64,000 bases of DNA from VRUE01 sp963732225 (GTDB lineage Bacteria > Actinomycetota > Thermoleophilia > Solirubrobacterales > 70-9). The notes under the pieces were generated by a model. The model was not told where the DNA came from and ran no database searches. It worked only from the letters and a program-made list of their open reading frames with translations. The translations under genes and the position numbers were made by a program. The stretch is taken from the NCBI GenBank assembly GCA_963732225.1, contig CAVSYR010000004.1, forward strand, positions 62,001 to 126,000, in the 5' to 3' direction. Positions 36,814-45,591 of the stretch are shown here, one piece after another. How positions within the stretch are numbered: the first letter of the stretch is position 1; every line of letters starts with the position of its first letter.

Positions 36814-39800
36814 CGGGCGGCCCTCCGCTTGTCGTTTGCTCGCCGATGGCGATTGTGGGCGGCTCGCCGGTGCCGCTTGGCGACGCAGCGGCTCTTGCGG
36901 CGGACCTTGCCTTTGGGGCAGCTGGTCCTGGGGCCTTCGAGGACGTTGCCGGCCCCTTCGAAGCTGGCCGAGGCCGGGGTGGGGTCGTTGGGTGGGGCGG
37001 GGACGCCCTGGCAGGCTTCGCCTTCGCAGGCCGCGGGCGGGCTGGGTTCGGGTGGGAAGCCGCCGTCGATGCGGGCGTCGTAGATGTCGATCAGGCCGTC
37101 GTCTTGGGGCAGGAGGCTCGACTGGGTCTTGAAGAAGACGTCTGAGCCGTCGGTGGAGGCGTCGACGAAGGTGGAGTCGGCGGGGCTGCGGCCGGAGGAG
37201 ATCAGGCTGAGGCAGCCGGCGGCGGCAGGGCTGTAGAGGTCCGCGCCCTTTTCGTGGCACTGCGCGGCGCCCGCGGCGCGCTGCCACTCGTAAACGTCGA
37301 GGGCGCCGTTGGTGTCGCGGAGGATCAGCGGGTCGGCGCTTTCGAAGAAGAGGCGGCGACCGTCGGTCGAGAGGACACTGGTGGGGTGGGTGCCGTTGAG
37401 CCAGCCGGGGATGGTGGCGGCGGTCCAATCAGTGACACTGCACGCTTTAGATGAGCAGAAGTTCTGCCCCATCGGGCGGGCGCCGTTGGGGTTACATGAA
37501 AGGCAGCGCAGCTTCGCTTCGCCGGCGTCATAGAGGTAGAGCTCGGTGTCGGGTTGGCCGCTGGCGGCGTCGTGGTTATCGTATTCGGTGAGCTGGGCGC
37601 GGGAGGCGAAGGCGAGGTCGGCGCCGCCGGGGCTGACGCGAGCGGAGAGGTGGCTCGGCGACTGATAGTTGATCAGGTCGTCGGGGGCCGTGGTGGCGAT
37701 GAAGGCAAGGCCGCCACCCGGGCCGGCCTGGTGGAGGTAGAGGTTGGGCCGGCCGGCGACCGGAGAGCGGTGTTCGGCATTTTCGCCGGTGAGAGCTTCC
37801 GTGGAGAGGAAGTAGACGCGGGTGGTGTCCTCGGAGGCGCCGAGCAGGTTGAGCGCCTTGGGGGCGATCAGGGTGCTGGCGCCGGCTTCGCCGGCGAGGG
37901 CTCTGGCGAGGTCGAATTCGTAGAGGGCTTCCGTTCCGGCGCCTTCGGAGGCGGTGTAGATCGCGGTCGAGCCGTCGGGGGCGGCGGTGCGGAAGTGGGC
38001 GGCTGCCGATACCGCGAGGGTGCAGGCGCGGGCCGCTTCGGTGCATTTGCCGGCGAGGACTTTGCTCTGCCCCTGGCCGGCGTTGACGCGAACGTAGAGG
38101 ATGCCGGAGCCGGAGCCGTTGGCCCCTTCGGTCGGCCCTTCGGTCCAGTAGACGCGGGAGCCATCGGTGGAGAGGGCGTGGTAGACGGTATCTGCGCGTT
38201 GAGAGGCGGATTGCGTGCCCTGGGTGACACCCTCCCAGCATTTACTGACGCTCGGGGTGCCGTCGGGGAGGATGCAGAGGAGGCGGAGTTTGCCGCCGTT
38301 GGAGAGGTAGAGCTGTCTGGTGCAGCCTTCCTGCCCCTGTTCCACTTTGGTGCAGGGCACCGCGTCGGGGGTGAGGGCGCCGTTGGCGTAGAAGACGGCG
38401 TGGGTGCCATCGGGGGTGAGGTCCTGGGGGATCGGGAAGAACCATTCGGGATCGACTTTTTTGGGGACGGCGGTGGTGATCGCTTCATAGCTGCCCGCAT
38501 CGGGGCCGCAGTTGTCGCGCCGGTAGATGTTGGGGTAGCCGGGAAGCGCTTTGGGGGCGAGCAGCGGTTCGGTCTCGGTCAGGACCAGGGCCGAGCAGAG
38601 GTCGCTGGAGAAGCGCCTGTACTGATCTTCGACCGCATAGTGGACGTTGTAGAAGGTGGGGCCTTCGCGGGGGGTGGAGATCGATTCGCTCTGCCAGCCC
38701 GCCGCGGCGCGGTGGGCGAGGTACTGGGCGGTGAAGGGAGCCGATTCGGGATCGGCGAAGGCGCGGTAGGAGGAGTAGGTGAGGCTCTGCCCGTCGGCAG
38801 CCGCCTGCTCGAGGCCGGTGCTGTCGGACAGGACGGAGATGATGTCGCCGCCGCCCTTCTGGACCGGGGAGACCATCTCGTAGGCACGGCAGTCGGGCAG
38901 GGCGGCGGAGGCGGCGGTGCGGAGGGCCTGGTTGGGGCAGGCGGTGAAGGCTTCGGCGGGGGGCGAGTAGGTGGAGATCGTGTGCTCGGAGCTGAATTTC
39001 GTGACGAAAGGGTCGGAGGCGAGGAGGCGGTAGTGGTAGGTGGTGCCCGGGGATAGGGAGCTGAGCTGGGCGGCGGCGGCGCTGGGGGCTTCGCCGGAGC
39101 CGAAGTCGATCGGTTCCGCAGGGGCGGGAATGTCGCCGGCGTGGTCGAAGCCATGGCCGGGGCCGGAGGCCTGCAGGTCTGCCTGGTAGGTCGCGTCGTC
39201 GACGTATTGGAAGTAGCCGGTGGCGGGGATCGTCAGCGGGTTCACTTCGGCGTGGAGAGTGGCGCTGTCGGTGTTGACCGCGGTGGCGAAGGTTGCGTCG
39301 ATTTCAAGCGGCGCCTTGGTCGTGAAGGGAGCTCCCTCGGGGCCGGTGGAGATATGGCCTTCGGAGTCTTCGGCGATGGCGCGGTAGTGGTAGGCGGTTT
39401 CGGGTGCGAGGCATTCGTTGCCCGGTTCTTTCAGTTCGGTGGCGGGGAGGGGGCAGCCGATCAGGTTGCTGAGAGCGTGGGTTTCGAAGTCCGAGCCCGC
39501 CGCGGCGCCGGTGGTTTCGCGGGTCGCGGGGCTGGAGAAGCCCTCGCCGTTGTGTTCGAAGTCGGCCGCGTCGACGTACTGAAAGCGGTAGACGGTGGCC
39601 TTGCCCTCTGGGTTGACCTGGGTGTTGACGGTGGCCTTGGTGTTGCCGAGCGCGGTGGCCTTGGTGATGCCGGGATAGCCGAGGACAAGGGGGCCTGGCG
39701 GGGGGATCGGGATATGGAGGATGGAGCCGAGCTTGCTTCCGTCGGTGCTCTCGTAGCTTTCAAGCGCAAAGACGTCGCCGCCGGGATCGGAGTAGGGGGC

Positions 39801-40841
39801 GAGGGAGCGGCGGAGATCGCGGGGGGAGGCGGGGTAGAAGACGCGCAGCTCGGTGCCGCTGGAGTCGTACTCGGCGATTCCCCGGAAGCCACCGAAGAAG
39901 TCGACGACGAAGAGGTGGTCGGCAGAATCGGTGGCGATCGCCGCGAGGTTCGAAGAGGGGTTGAGGGTGTTGAGCAGGGTGCCGCTCGGGCCATACTTGC
40001 GGATGGCGCCGGTCGAGTCGTCGGTGGCGACGTAGGTGTCGCCGAGGGAGTCGACGGCGATCCCGCTTGGCGAGCCACGGTTGCCGAGGCTCTCTTCGAA
40101 CTGGCCAATCAGAGCGCCGGCGGGGGTGAACTTCTGGACCCGGTTTTCGGTGATCTCGGACGTGTCGTAGCCGACGAGGTGGCTGTCGGCCACGTAGACG
40201 ACACCGGCGGGACCGATCGCGAGTCGCGAGTGTTCGTCGAACTGCCCGGCGGCGAAGCCTCGGCTGCCCGCCCGGCAAACGTCGCTGGGCGGCCCGGTAC
40301 CGGTGCAGACGTTCGGGTTGCCCGAGGTCCCGGTGTTGACTCCCTTGCCGAAGGCGAGCAGGAAGGCGCCGGCGGGGGTGAACTTCTGCACCCGGCTATT
40401 GGCTTCTTCGAGGATGTAGACATCGTGGAAGGAGGGGCTGGCGGGGTCGTTGTCGACGGCGACATCCTGGGGTTCCTTCAGCTGGCCGGCGCCGGCGCCC
40501 GGAAGGCCCTGGAAGCAGGTCGCGGTGCAGGTCTGCAGGGCGGCGGTGGTGCCGTCAGCGACGCCCCAGCCGAAGGCGCGCAGGAAGGTGCCGTCGGCGG
40601 CGAAGACGTCGACCCTGTTATTGGCGGTGTCGGCGACGTAGAGGCTGCCGTCGGAGCGATCGACGGCGATCGCGTGGGGTTCATGGGTCTGGCCAGCGCC
40701 GGCGCCGGGGGTGGTGGGAAAGAGGAGGTCGGCGTGGGCGCGCGGCGCAGTGGCGAGCAGGGCGAGCGCGGCGAGCGCGAGGAGGACCCAGCGGGAGCGG
40801 GCGTGACCGGCGCGCGTGGGTACGTCCATCCTCTGTGTCAC
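36810..40841 (-). CDS. Exported NHL / Fn3 / TolB-like protein (cassette B)
   Basis: 1343 residues from GTG 40841, with GAGGAGA eight bases upstream as in cassette A. Signal helix about 17-37. Domain order: a six-or-so-bladed NHL propeller (38-370; HEPHAIAVDRSDGSLYVADT, GNRGSPSGIAVDSLGDTYVA), Fn3-like domains (about 395-645; TVNTQVNPEGKATVYRFQYV), then a long TolB-like propeller (about 655-1250; LTPDGTHAVFYANG, ALSTDGSRVYWTEG, RRLFFESADP). A CPKGKVRRKSRC motif and a basic tail follow. The order matches the cassette A protein, and the gene is intact over more than 4 kb while its downstream partner is broken. Confidence 0.88.
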   Translation of the reverse strand: MTQRMDVPTRAGHARSRWVLLALAALALLATAPRAHADLLFPTTPGAGAGQTHEPHAIAVDRSDGSLYVADTANNRVDVFAADGTFLRAFGWGVADGTTAALQTCTATCFQGLPGAGAGQLKEPQDVAVDNDPASPSFHDVYILEEANSRVQKFTPAGAFLLAFGKGVNTGTSGNPNVCTGTGPPSDVCRAGSRGFAAGQFDEHSRLAIGPAGVVYVADSHLVGYDTSEITENRVQKFTPAGALIGQFEESLGNRGSPSGIAVDSLGDTYVATDDSTGAIRKYGPSGTLLNTLNPSSNLAAIATDSADHLFVVDFFGGFRGIAEYDSSGTELRVFYPASPRDLRRSLAPYSDPGGDVFALESYESTDGSKLGSILHIPIPPPGPLVLGYPGITKATALGNTKATVNTQVNPEGKATVYRFQYVDAADFEHNGEGFSSPATRETTGAAAGSDFETHALSNLIGCPLPATELKEPGNECLAPETAYHYRAIAEDSEGHISTGPEGAPFTTKAPLEIDATFATAVNTDSATLHAEVNPLTIPATGYFQYVDDATYQADLQASGPGHGFDHAGDIPAPAEPIDFGSGEAPSAAAAQLSSLSPGTTYHYRLLASDPFVTKFSSEHTISTYSPPAEAFTACPNQALRTAASAALPDCRAYEMVSPVQKGGGDIISVLSDSTGLEQAAADGQSLTYSSYRAFADPESAPFTAQYLAHRAAAGWQSESISTPREGPTFYNVHYAVEDQYRRFSSDLCSALVLTETEPLLAPKALPGYPNIYRRDNCGPDAGSYEAITTAVPKKVDPEWFFPIPQDLTPDGTHAVFYANGALTPDAVPCTKVEQGQEGCTRQLYLSNGGKLRLLCILPDGTPSVSKCWEGVTQGTQSASQRADTVYHALSTDGSRVYWTEGPTEGANGSGSGILYVRVNAGQGQSKVLAGKCTEAARACTLAVSAAAHFRTAAPDGSTAIYTASEGAGTEALYEFDLARALAGEAGASTLIAPKALNLLGASEDTTRVYFLSTEALTGENAEHRSPVAGRPNLYLHQAGPGGGLAFIATTAPDDLINYQSPSHLSARVSPGGADLAFASRAQLTEYDNHDAASGQPDTELYLYDAGEAKLRCLSCNPNGARPMGQNFCSSKACSVTDWTAATIPGWLNGTHPTSVLSTDGRRLFFESADPLILRDTNGALDVYEWQRAAGAAQCHEKGADLYSPAAAGCLSLISSGRSPADSTFVDASTDGSDVFFKTQSSLLPQDDGLIDIYDARIDGGFPPEPSPPAACEGEACQGVPAPPNDPTPASASFEGAGNVLEGPRTSCPKGKVRRKSRCVAKRHRRAAHNRHRRANDKRRAAR

Positions 40842-40908
40842 TCGATCGCTCTCCTCGGTTCGATGCAGATGTGGAACGGCTAGTGGGATCGTCTGCTCGG
40901 CAGCCGGT

Positions 40909-40939
40909 TGAACCTGGGCGCCATTGCCGCCCAGGTTCA
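40909..40939 (-). terminator. Intercistronic hairpin, cassette B
   Basis: The arms TGAACCTGGGCG and CGCCCAGGTTCA pair perfectly around CCATTGC, 21 bp after the stop of the collagen-like gene and upstream of the propeller gene's start. Equivalent in position to 26785-26829. Confidence 0.55.
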
Positions 40940-40959
40940 GTCCGGTCCGGCGGTGAGGT

Positions 40960-41757
40960 CTAACCGGTCACCGCCCAGGTGCCCTTGAGAGTCGCTTCCG
41001 GGAGGGCGAGGATGTAGAGGACCGCGCCGGCGGTGGAGGCACCGGCGTCATTGGCGGCCGTTCCGGCCTTGAAAACACTGTTGACTTCGCCCCCTGCTCC
41101 CCCCCCGCTGATCGCGGCGGCATAGATGCAGAGGTGGCCGGATTTGGCTTTCGGATTCGTCGACTTGCCGGGACAGTCGGATCCCGCAGCGCCTTCGTAG
41201 TCGACCGGGTTGACGTGGACATTGGCCGCGGGAATGTCCGCCGCCAGCGCAATCGGGAAGGAGATCGGCAGGTAGAATTCAAAAGCGGGTGCTTCCACGG
41301 CCGGTCCGAGCGCCCAGGCCCCGGTCTCGGTCGAACCCGAGGGAAGGGTGCCCCCGGCGGCCCAAGGCGAGCCGGCTTCGCCGTTGCAGACTTCGACGCC
41401 GGAGCCGGCGTCTTCGACCTTGACTTCGGCGCCGCCACGCTGTTCGCATTCGGGTTCGCCGGTTTCGATTTCTTCCACCGCGACCGATTTGCCGTCGGCG
41501 CCGTCGTCACCCTTTTGACCGGGCAGGCCCTGGGCTCCGTCCTTGCCGTTGGTACCGTTCGTGCCGTTGGTGCCAGCGGCGCCGGGCGCACCGGGCTTGC
41601 CGGCAAAGCTCTTGGCGATCGCCTTGACTTCCTTCTTCTGGGTGCCGTTGAGCTTCGCACCGGCAGCAAAGGCAGTCCCTCCCAGCGCTGCAATCAGTGC
41701 GATCACCCCCAGGACGACACCTGCGGTACCAAAGCGCTCGTGGAATCGTTTGTACAT
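40960..41757 (-). CDS. Membrane-anchored collagen-like protein (cassette B)
   Basis: 265 residues, intact. Cytoplasmic FHERFGTAG, transmembrane helix VVLGVIALIAALGGTAFAAG, the KKEVKAIAKSFAG linker, then Gly-X-Y repeats (GAPGAAGTNGTNGTNGKDG, GLPGQKGDDGADG). A segment rich in acidic residues with paired Cys follows (EPECEQRG, VCNGEAGSPW). The C-terminal beta head (about 150-265) ends in GTWAVTG, as in cassette A. Bacterial collagen-like stalks of this kind form trimers that hold a head domain away from the surface. First structural gene of cassette B. Homology to the cassette A gene is clear over the full length. Confidence 0.85.
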   Translation of the reverse strand: MYKRFHERFGTAGVVLGVIALIAALGGTAFAAGAKLNGTQKKEVKAIAKSFAGKPGAPGAAGTNGTNGTNGKDGAQGLPGQKGDDGADGKSVAVEEIETGEPECEQRGGAEVKVEDAGSGVEVCNGEAGSPWAAGGTLPSGSTETGAWALGPAVEAPAFEFYLPISFPIALAADIPAANVHVNPVDYEGAAGSDCPGKSTNPKAKSGHLCIYAAAISGGGAGGEVNSVFKAGTAANDAGASTAGAVLYILALPEATLKGTWAVTG

Positions 41758-42404
41758 CAGTAGCTCACTCCTCGTGGGTTGAGTTGCGTTTTCCCCTCTC
41801 CCACGGGGAGAGGTGTTCCTGCGATACCAATCCGCTCGCCTTGCCCCGCTCGCAAGGAGAAGGGGTCGAGCGCCTGGGTGAGACGAAGGTCTGAACTACT
41901 GGGCAAATGGGGCCCTAGCGGGGACGAAAGCGGCGGGGCGGGGGGACACGGGGAGAGCGCCACCAGCACGGCAGCCGGTGGACCGAGATGATTCGGATCG
42001 GTGGGCGCCCGAGGTCCCGTTGCCATAGGCTCGGGGTCGGTCTCGATTCTGATCTGATTGGCCGAGCGGTCGGCCGCGCTGCGGTGCCTCACTTGTGACT
42101 CCTGTCGATGGTGGACGGTGCTTGGCGCTCGTGGTCTCCGCCGTTGCGGAGAAGTGACGTCCGAGGCGCCCCTGCAACCCTTCTCCAACCCTGGTCGCGT
42201 CAGAAGTTCGGCGAGGCCGTGGCCAGTTGTGATCATGTGCTGGGTACCGGCTCTCTGCCGGCATCGTGGGTCTAGTCGATGGCTTTGGCTTTCCTCGTGT
42301 GTAGTTGTGCGTCTTCCCCCTCTCGCCCGGCGATGGCGTCACGTGGGGCGGTCGGCCGAAGATCTGAAGTCGGAAGCGGGGGGCGAGAATGGGGCGCTGG
42401 ATTC

Positions 42405-42480
42405 TTAGGTGCGTTGGCTGCCGTTGTTGCCGTGGATGCCGGTGTTGCCTTTGGCACCATTGCCTCTCCAGGAGAGGGTG
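42405..42480 (-). pseudogene. Collagen-like relic 1
   Basis: The minus strand reads GNGAKGNTGIHGNNGSQRT followed by TAA: regular Gly-X-Y triplets without any upstream gene body. Similar in DNA and in end point to relic 2 at 43021. Confidence 0.45.
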
Positions 42481-42766
42481 CTGCTTGTAGTTGCGTCTTC
42501 CCCTTCTCAGCGCGCGATGCGCTCGAGAAGGCCGTAGGTCGAAGGTCTGAGGGCGACTGAGCGGCGCCCAGCGGGGGCAACCCCGACGTCAAGTTGACGG
42601 TCCTGCCCGCCGGCATGGACGCCGACGACGCGAAGCGCCTGGCGGCCTTGCCGTCGAGCGGGGCAAGTGGATGGGTGAGGTCCTCGCGAACTGGTCCGCA
42701 ACGCTGAGGGTGCCCGCTATCCTCTCCCCCGCGCACCGCTGGCGGCGGCGGGCACACTGCGCGCCA

Positions 42767-42840
42767 CGGCGTCCTCGGTCGACCGTGTAGCGCTGCTACT
42801 ACGGTCTCCCTGCGTCCTTGCGGCGCTTGGCCCGGCGCTC
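42767..42840. repeat. Dispersed hairpin-type repeat, intergenic copy
   Basis: GGCGTCCTCGGTCG, then a stem-loop (ACCGTGTAGC / GCTACTACGGT), then CCTGCGTCCTTGCGGCGCTTGG. It is the copy with the clearest flanks. Confidence 0.5.
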
Positions 42841-43020
42841 GCCAGCGGCACACGCGGGCTCGGGTCGAGGGCACTAACTGCAACTGCAAGATTTGGATTA
42901 GGGTGCAGCGACGGGGTGTGGACGGTGGCCCCCGGGGCGGTGTCGGAGCTCGGGGCGCCAGCTGCCACTGCGGCGGTTAGGTAGACCGACCCGGGGGGGC
43001 GAGAATCGCTCGCCGAACCC

Positions 43021-43080
43021 TTAGACGTGTTGGCTGCCGGTGATGCCGTGAATGTCGTGGTTGCCGTTGGGCCCAACTCC
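43021..43080 (-). pseudogene. Collagen-like relic 2
   Basis: The minus strand reads GVGPNGNHDIHGITGSQHV then TAA. It aligns base by base with relic 1 around HG, GSQ and the stop, with several substitutions. Both appear to be remnants of collagen-like gene ends. Confidence 0.4.
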
Positions 43081-43274
43081 TGCCTTCTCGTCCTGAGAAG
43101 CGGTCGGCGTCGATTCGAAGGTCTGAGGCCAGGGCCGCGGAGCGAGCGACAGAGAGCGCTGCAGCCCCTAGCCGCAGCAGGCCCTCGCGATGGGCTGAGG
43201 GGTCTTGGGCGACCTGCTCTTGGCCGGATTGCCCGATCTGGTCGAGGCGAAGCTGGCTGCCGCCGGCGCCTACC

Positions 43275-43742
43275 CGCAGCAGCAGCGCGGCGCTCGGGTC
43301 GAGGTCGGGATCAGCGGCGAACTCGGCGGGGGGCGAGAATCGTCAGCTGCGCCCTTGGACAGTTGTGATGAGAAGGCTTCAACACCAACACCCTCGAGGG
43401 CGCCGGCGAGTTCAGCTCCCCCCCACTCCGCCGCGCCAAAGACAGCGGCGGGCCCGGGAAGTCGAAGGGAGCCAACGGCGGGTGTCCGATCGGCACGCCA
43501 AGGCGAAGCGAAGCCGGTGCGGCTTTGGCCTGCTGCCCTTTCACTGCGATCGGTCCTCCCTGGTCCTGGCCGCTTCGCCGCTGTCCCGATTCGCACCAGT
43601 TGCGAATCCCCTGACCGCGGCGGGTTGGCCGTTTTCATCTCCTCAGTCCGGGGAGCCGATCCGCGTTGCCCTTCCGGGGCGCTGCGGTTGTCCTCCCTGG
43701 ACCGGATTTAATGAGAACAGATACCTACCAGAATGTCAAGAG
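43275..43742. repeat. Cassette upstream element, copy B
   Basis: Counterpart of 27750-28202. It conserves the GATTCGCA/TGCGAATC stem, the two GGGAGGAC motifs and the promoter-like end at 43710-43741 (minus strand TTGACATTCTGGTAG to GTTCTCATT). It lies 1.5-2 kb upstream of the cassette B collagen-like gene, with the collagen relics between. Confidence 0.65.
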
Positions 43743-43896
43743 CAAGTTGCGAGGACGGCTGGGCGATGGCGGGAATATTCGGCTTACAGACGGGGTTTGC
43801 GGATTGAATGGATCTTGGTCAAGAAAGGTCTGGCACGTACCGCAGAGGGCCTGACCGCATACGAAGGGCAACGCACCCGGCTGCCGGGGCACCGGG

Positions 43897-43985
43897 TTTG
43901 ACGATGTCGGCGAGAGACGCAAGGGACGCACCGCAGTCACCCGCCAGGGCCGCTGCAGGCCGAGGCCGAGCGCAGCGCAGGCCCC
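43897..43985. repeat. 88-bp direct repeat flanking the VapBC pair, left copy
   Basis: It shares GTCGGCGAGAGACGCA, then CCGCAGTCACCCGCCAGGGC, then GCAGGCCGAGGCCGAGCGCA with 44854-44941, same orientation. A partial third copy begins near 45038. The gap 43743-43896 shows nothing else. Confidence 0.65.
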
Positions 43986-44153
43986 GAGGCAGGCGACCCT
44001 TAGCTTGCGCTCTCCACTTTCCCCACCGCAATGGCGCTGCGCGCGAGGCGCCTCCGGCGGCGGGGGCGAGGATCGGCCGCCCGGGTAATTGGAGAGGGAG
44101 TGATCCGACTCCGACTCGACTCTCGCGCCACGAATGGCGCCGGCGCCCTTCGG

Positions 44154-44546
44154 TTAGATCGCAAAAACCTCGAGGCCCGGCACCCGTTCGAACTCGGCAG
44201 CGTTGGCGGTGGCGAGCGCCAATCCCGTCGCCAGCGCGGTGGCCGCGATCCAGAGGTCGTGGGCGCCGATCACCCTGCCTTCGACCTCGAGGGCGGCCCA
44301 GATGCGAGCGTGGGTGCGGGCGACGGCGGCGGTTATCGGCAGCGCCTCAATCGCGCCGAGCAGGTGCTCGACGAAGGCCTGGCGACGGATGCGGACCGAC
44401 TCCGGCGCCGCGCGGTGGACACCGTGCAGGAGCTCGGAGACTGTGATCGCGCTGATCGCCCGCTGCTGCTCGCCGATCAGGCGCTCGAGCCCCGGCCCGC
44501 GGCGCTCGGCGTTGACCAGGACCGAGGTATCGATCAGGACGGCCAC
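44154..44546 (-). CDS. vapC: PIN-domain ribonuclease toxin, VapC type
   Basis: 130 residues from GTG 44546. PIN-domain acidic residues are in place: LIDTSVLV (first Asp), AITVSELLHG (Glu) and GAHDLWIAATALA (Asp), with ALATANAAEFERVPGLEV closing the fold. The start lies inside the last codons of the antitoxin gene (13-base overlap), typical of VapBC pairs. VapC proteins cleave structured RNAs such as initiator tRNA or rRNA loops; the target here is unknown. Cytoplasmic, and kept inactive by the antitoxin. Confidence 0.88.
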   Translation of the reverse strand: MAVLIDTSVLVNAERRGPGLERLIGEQQRAISAITVSELLHGVHRAAPESVRIRRQAFVEHLLGAIEALPITAAVARTHARIWAALEVEGRVIGAHDLWIAATALATGLALATANAAEFERVPGLEVFAI

Positions 44547-44794
44547 GCGCCGTCCGGGGCCGGGATCCCGCGGCGAGCGCTTTCCAGCTCGCGCTCGAAG
44601 TCCTCGTCGACCGCCGGCGCGCTCGCCATCAACTCCCCCCAACGCGAAGCGCTGAGCAGGGCGCCGGGGCGAGCGGGCCGCAGCTCGGCGACCGCCACCC
44701 CGTTGCGGACCACCTCCACCTCCTCGCCGCGGCCGACCCTGTTGAGCACGGCGGAGAAGCTGCGCGAGACCTCGGTGGCGGAGAGGCGGACCAT
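44534..44794 (-). CDS. Phd/YefM-type antitoxin partner of VapC
   Basis: 86 residues from ATG 44794. MVRLSATEVSRSFSAVLNRVGRGEEVEVVRNGVAVAEL is a clear Phd/YefM N-terminal DNA-binding domain. The acidic C-terminus (VDEDFERELESARRG) would bind and block the PIN toxin. Precedes and overlaps vapC. A perfect palindrome 12 bases upstream of the start is the probable autoregulatory site. Confidence 0.87.
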   Translation of the reverse strand: MVRLSATEVSRSFSAVLNRVGRGEEVEVVRNGVAVAELRPARPGALLSASRWGELMASAPAVDEDFERELESARRGIPAPDGAWPS

Positions 44795-44805
44795 GCGCAA
44801 AGGAT

Positions 44806-44821
44806 ATCAGATAAATCTGAT
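44806..44821. promoter_or_regulatory. Operator of the antitoxin-toxin pair
   Basis: ATCAGATAAATCTGAT is a perfect inverted repeat with 7-base arms and an AA centre, 12 bases before the antitoxin ATG, in an AT-rich spot within very GC-rich DNA. Antitoxins of this class repress their own promoter through such sites. Confidence 0.65.
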
Positions 44822-44853
44822 TTCGCCGAGGGTGAGCAGGGCACCCCCGTCCC

Positions 44854-44941
44854 TCGCAACGTCGGCGAGAGACGCAATGGGGCCGCGCCGCAGTCACCCG
44901 CCAGGGCGGCCGCAGGCCGAGGCCGAGCGCAGCGAGCGCCT
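44854..44941. repeat. 88-bp direct repeat flanking the VapBC pair, right copy
   Basis: See 43897-43985. This copy ends in GCAGCGAGCGCC where the left has GCAGCGCAGGCC. From 44942 to 45530 I find no convincing gene, only further fragments of the same GC-rich repeat. Confidence 0.65.
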
Positions 44942-45530
44942 TGACGGCGGCGCGGCCGAGAATGTCGGGCGGTCCGCAGTGGCGGGCGCAGCCCGGCCTG
45001 CGGACCTACCCGCAGCCATAGGCGACGGCGCTGCGCGGCGTCGGCGAGAGACGCTGCGGCCGGCCTGGCGGCGCCAGGGCGCTTCGGAGCCCTCCGAGCG
45101 CTCAGCTGAAGAGGGCAGCGCAGATCAGCCAGGCCGAGCGCGGCGCAGGCCGCGACGCAGCCGAGCCCGATCGCCGCGCCGATCAGGCTGAGGCGCCGGC
45201 GCTCGGAGCGGCTCATCGAGCTCTCGGCGACGCGGCAGCGCCGCGCGGTCGTAGGTCGGGCACCACAGATGCCCTGATGCTGTGCTCGGTCTCGCCCATC
45301 GGTACCCCTCCTCCCCACCGGCCTCCCAGTCGGTGGTCTTGGAAACCTGCTTGTTCCTTTGGAACCCCGGCGCGTCCCTAGATCGGGAAAGGCGTTCCCA
45401 GGGCTGGCGACTATCAGAACCGCAACGCTCCCTAAAGTCAAGGGCAGTCTGGGAAGCGCCGGCGATGCGGCCCGCTTGCCAAAGGCTCTAACATGCCCAG
45501 TGGGGCGCCTCTACCAAGGAGGCCACAGGG

Positions 45531-45584
45531 ATGAATAAAGGAAACGGGACGGATCGTAGGGATTCGGCTCTGCAATGGGGCTGA
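45531..45584 (+). CDS. Possible 17-residue leader peptide
   Basis: ATG AAT AAA with an ideal AAGGAGG site eight bases upstream encodes MNKGNGTDRRDSALQWG and stops eight bases before the first possible start of the TetR-type gene. The strength of the ribosome site and the position suggest a translated leader, but one short frame without comparison is weak evidence. Confidence 0.35.
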   Translation: MNKGNGTDRRDSALQWG

Positions 45585-45591
45585 AAGCACA

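Larger units (their letters stand above)
41758..43274. repeat. Repeat-filled gap with collagen-gene relics
   Basis: About 1.5 kb without an intact gene. Four places share a signature of TTCCCC plus CTC, a variable hairpin, then CGAAGGTCTGA (41787-41898, 42307-42380, 42490-42550, 43080-43128). A fifth is at 27654-27735, next to cassette A. A short plus-strand stretch at 42575-42660 reads NPDVKLTVLPAGMDADDAKR, which looks like a coding relic of unknown origin. A hairpin repeat copy lies at 42767-42840. Confidence 0.5.

Noticed and set aside
37554..40883. Very long plus-strand frames across the cassette B propeller gene
   Set aside because: Gly/Val/Glu-rich antisense frames of GC-rich DNA. The minus-strand protein has clear domains, a ribosome site and paralogues.
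42575..42660. Plus-strand coding fragment NPDVKLTVLPAGMDADDAKR
   Set aside because: Looks like protein over about 25 codons, but it has no start, no family I can name, and sits among repeats. Noted only within the repeat region entry.
43311..43544. GTG-started frame in the cassette B leader with a counterpart in the cassette A leader
   Set aside because: Starts are alike, but sequences and lengths diverge with indels that do not preserve the frame. Conservation fits DNA or RNA better than protein.
44629..45441. Minus-strand frame with a short hydrophobic segment (LIGAAIGLGCVAACAALGL, start near 45216)
   Set aside because: The hydrophobic start is attractive, but the frame then runs through the repeat and out of frame across the antitoxin gene. 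No convincing end.
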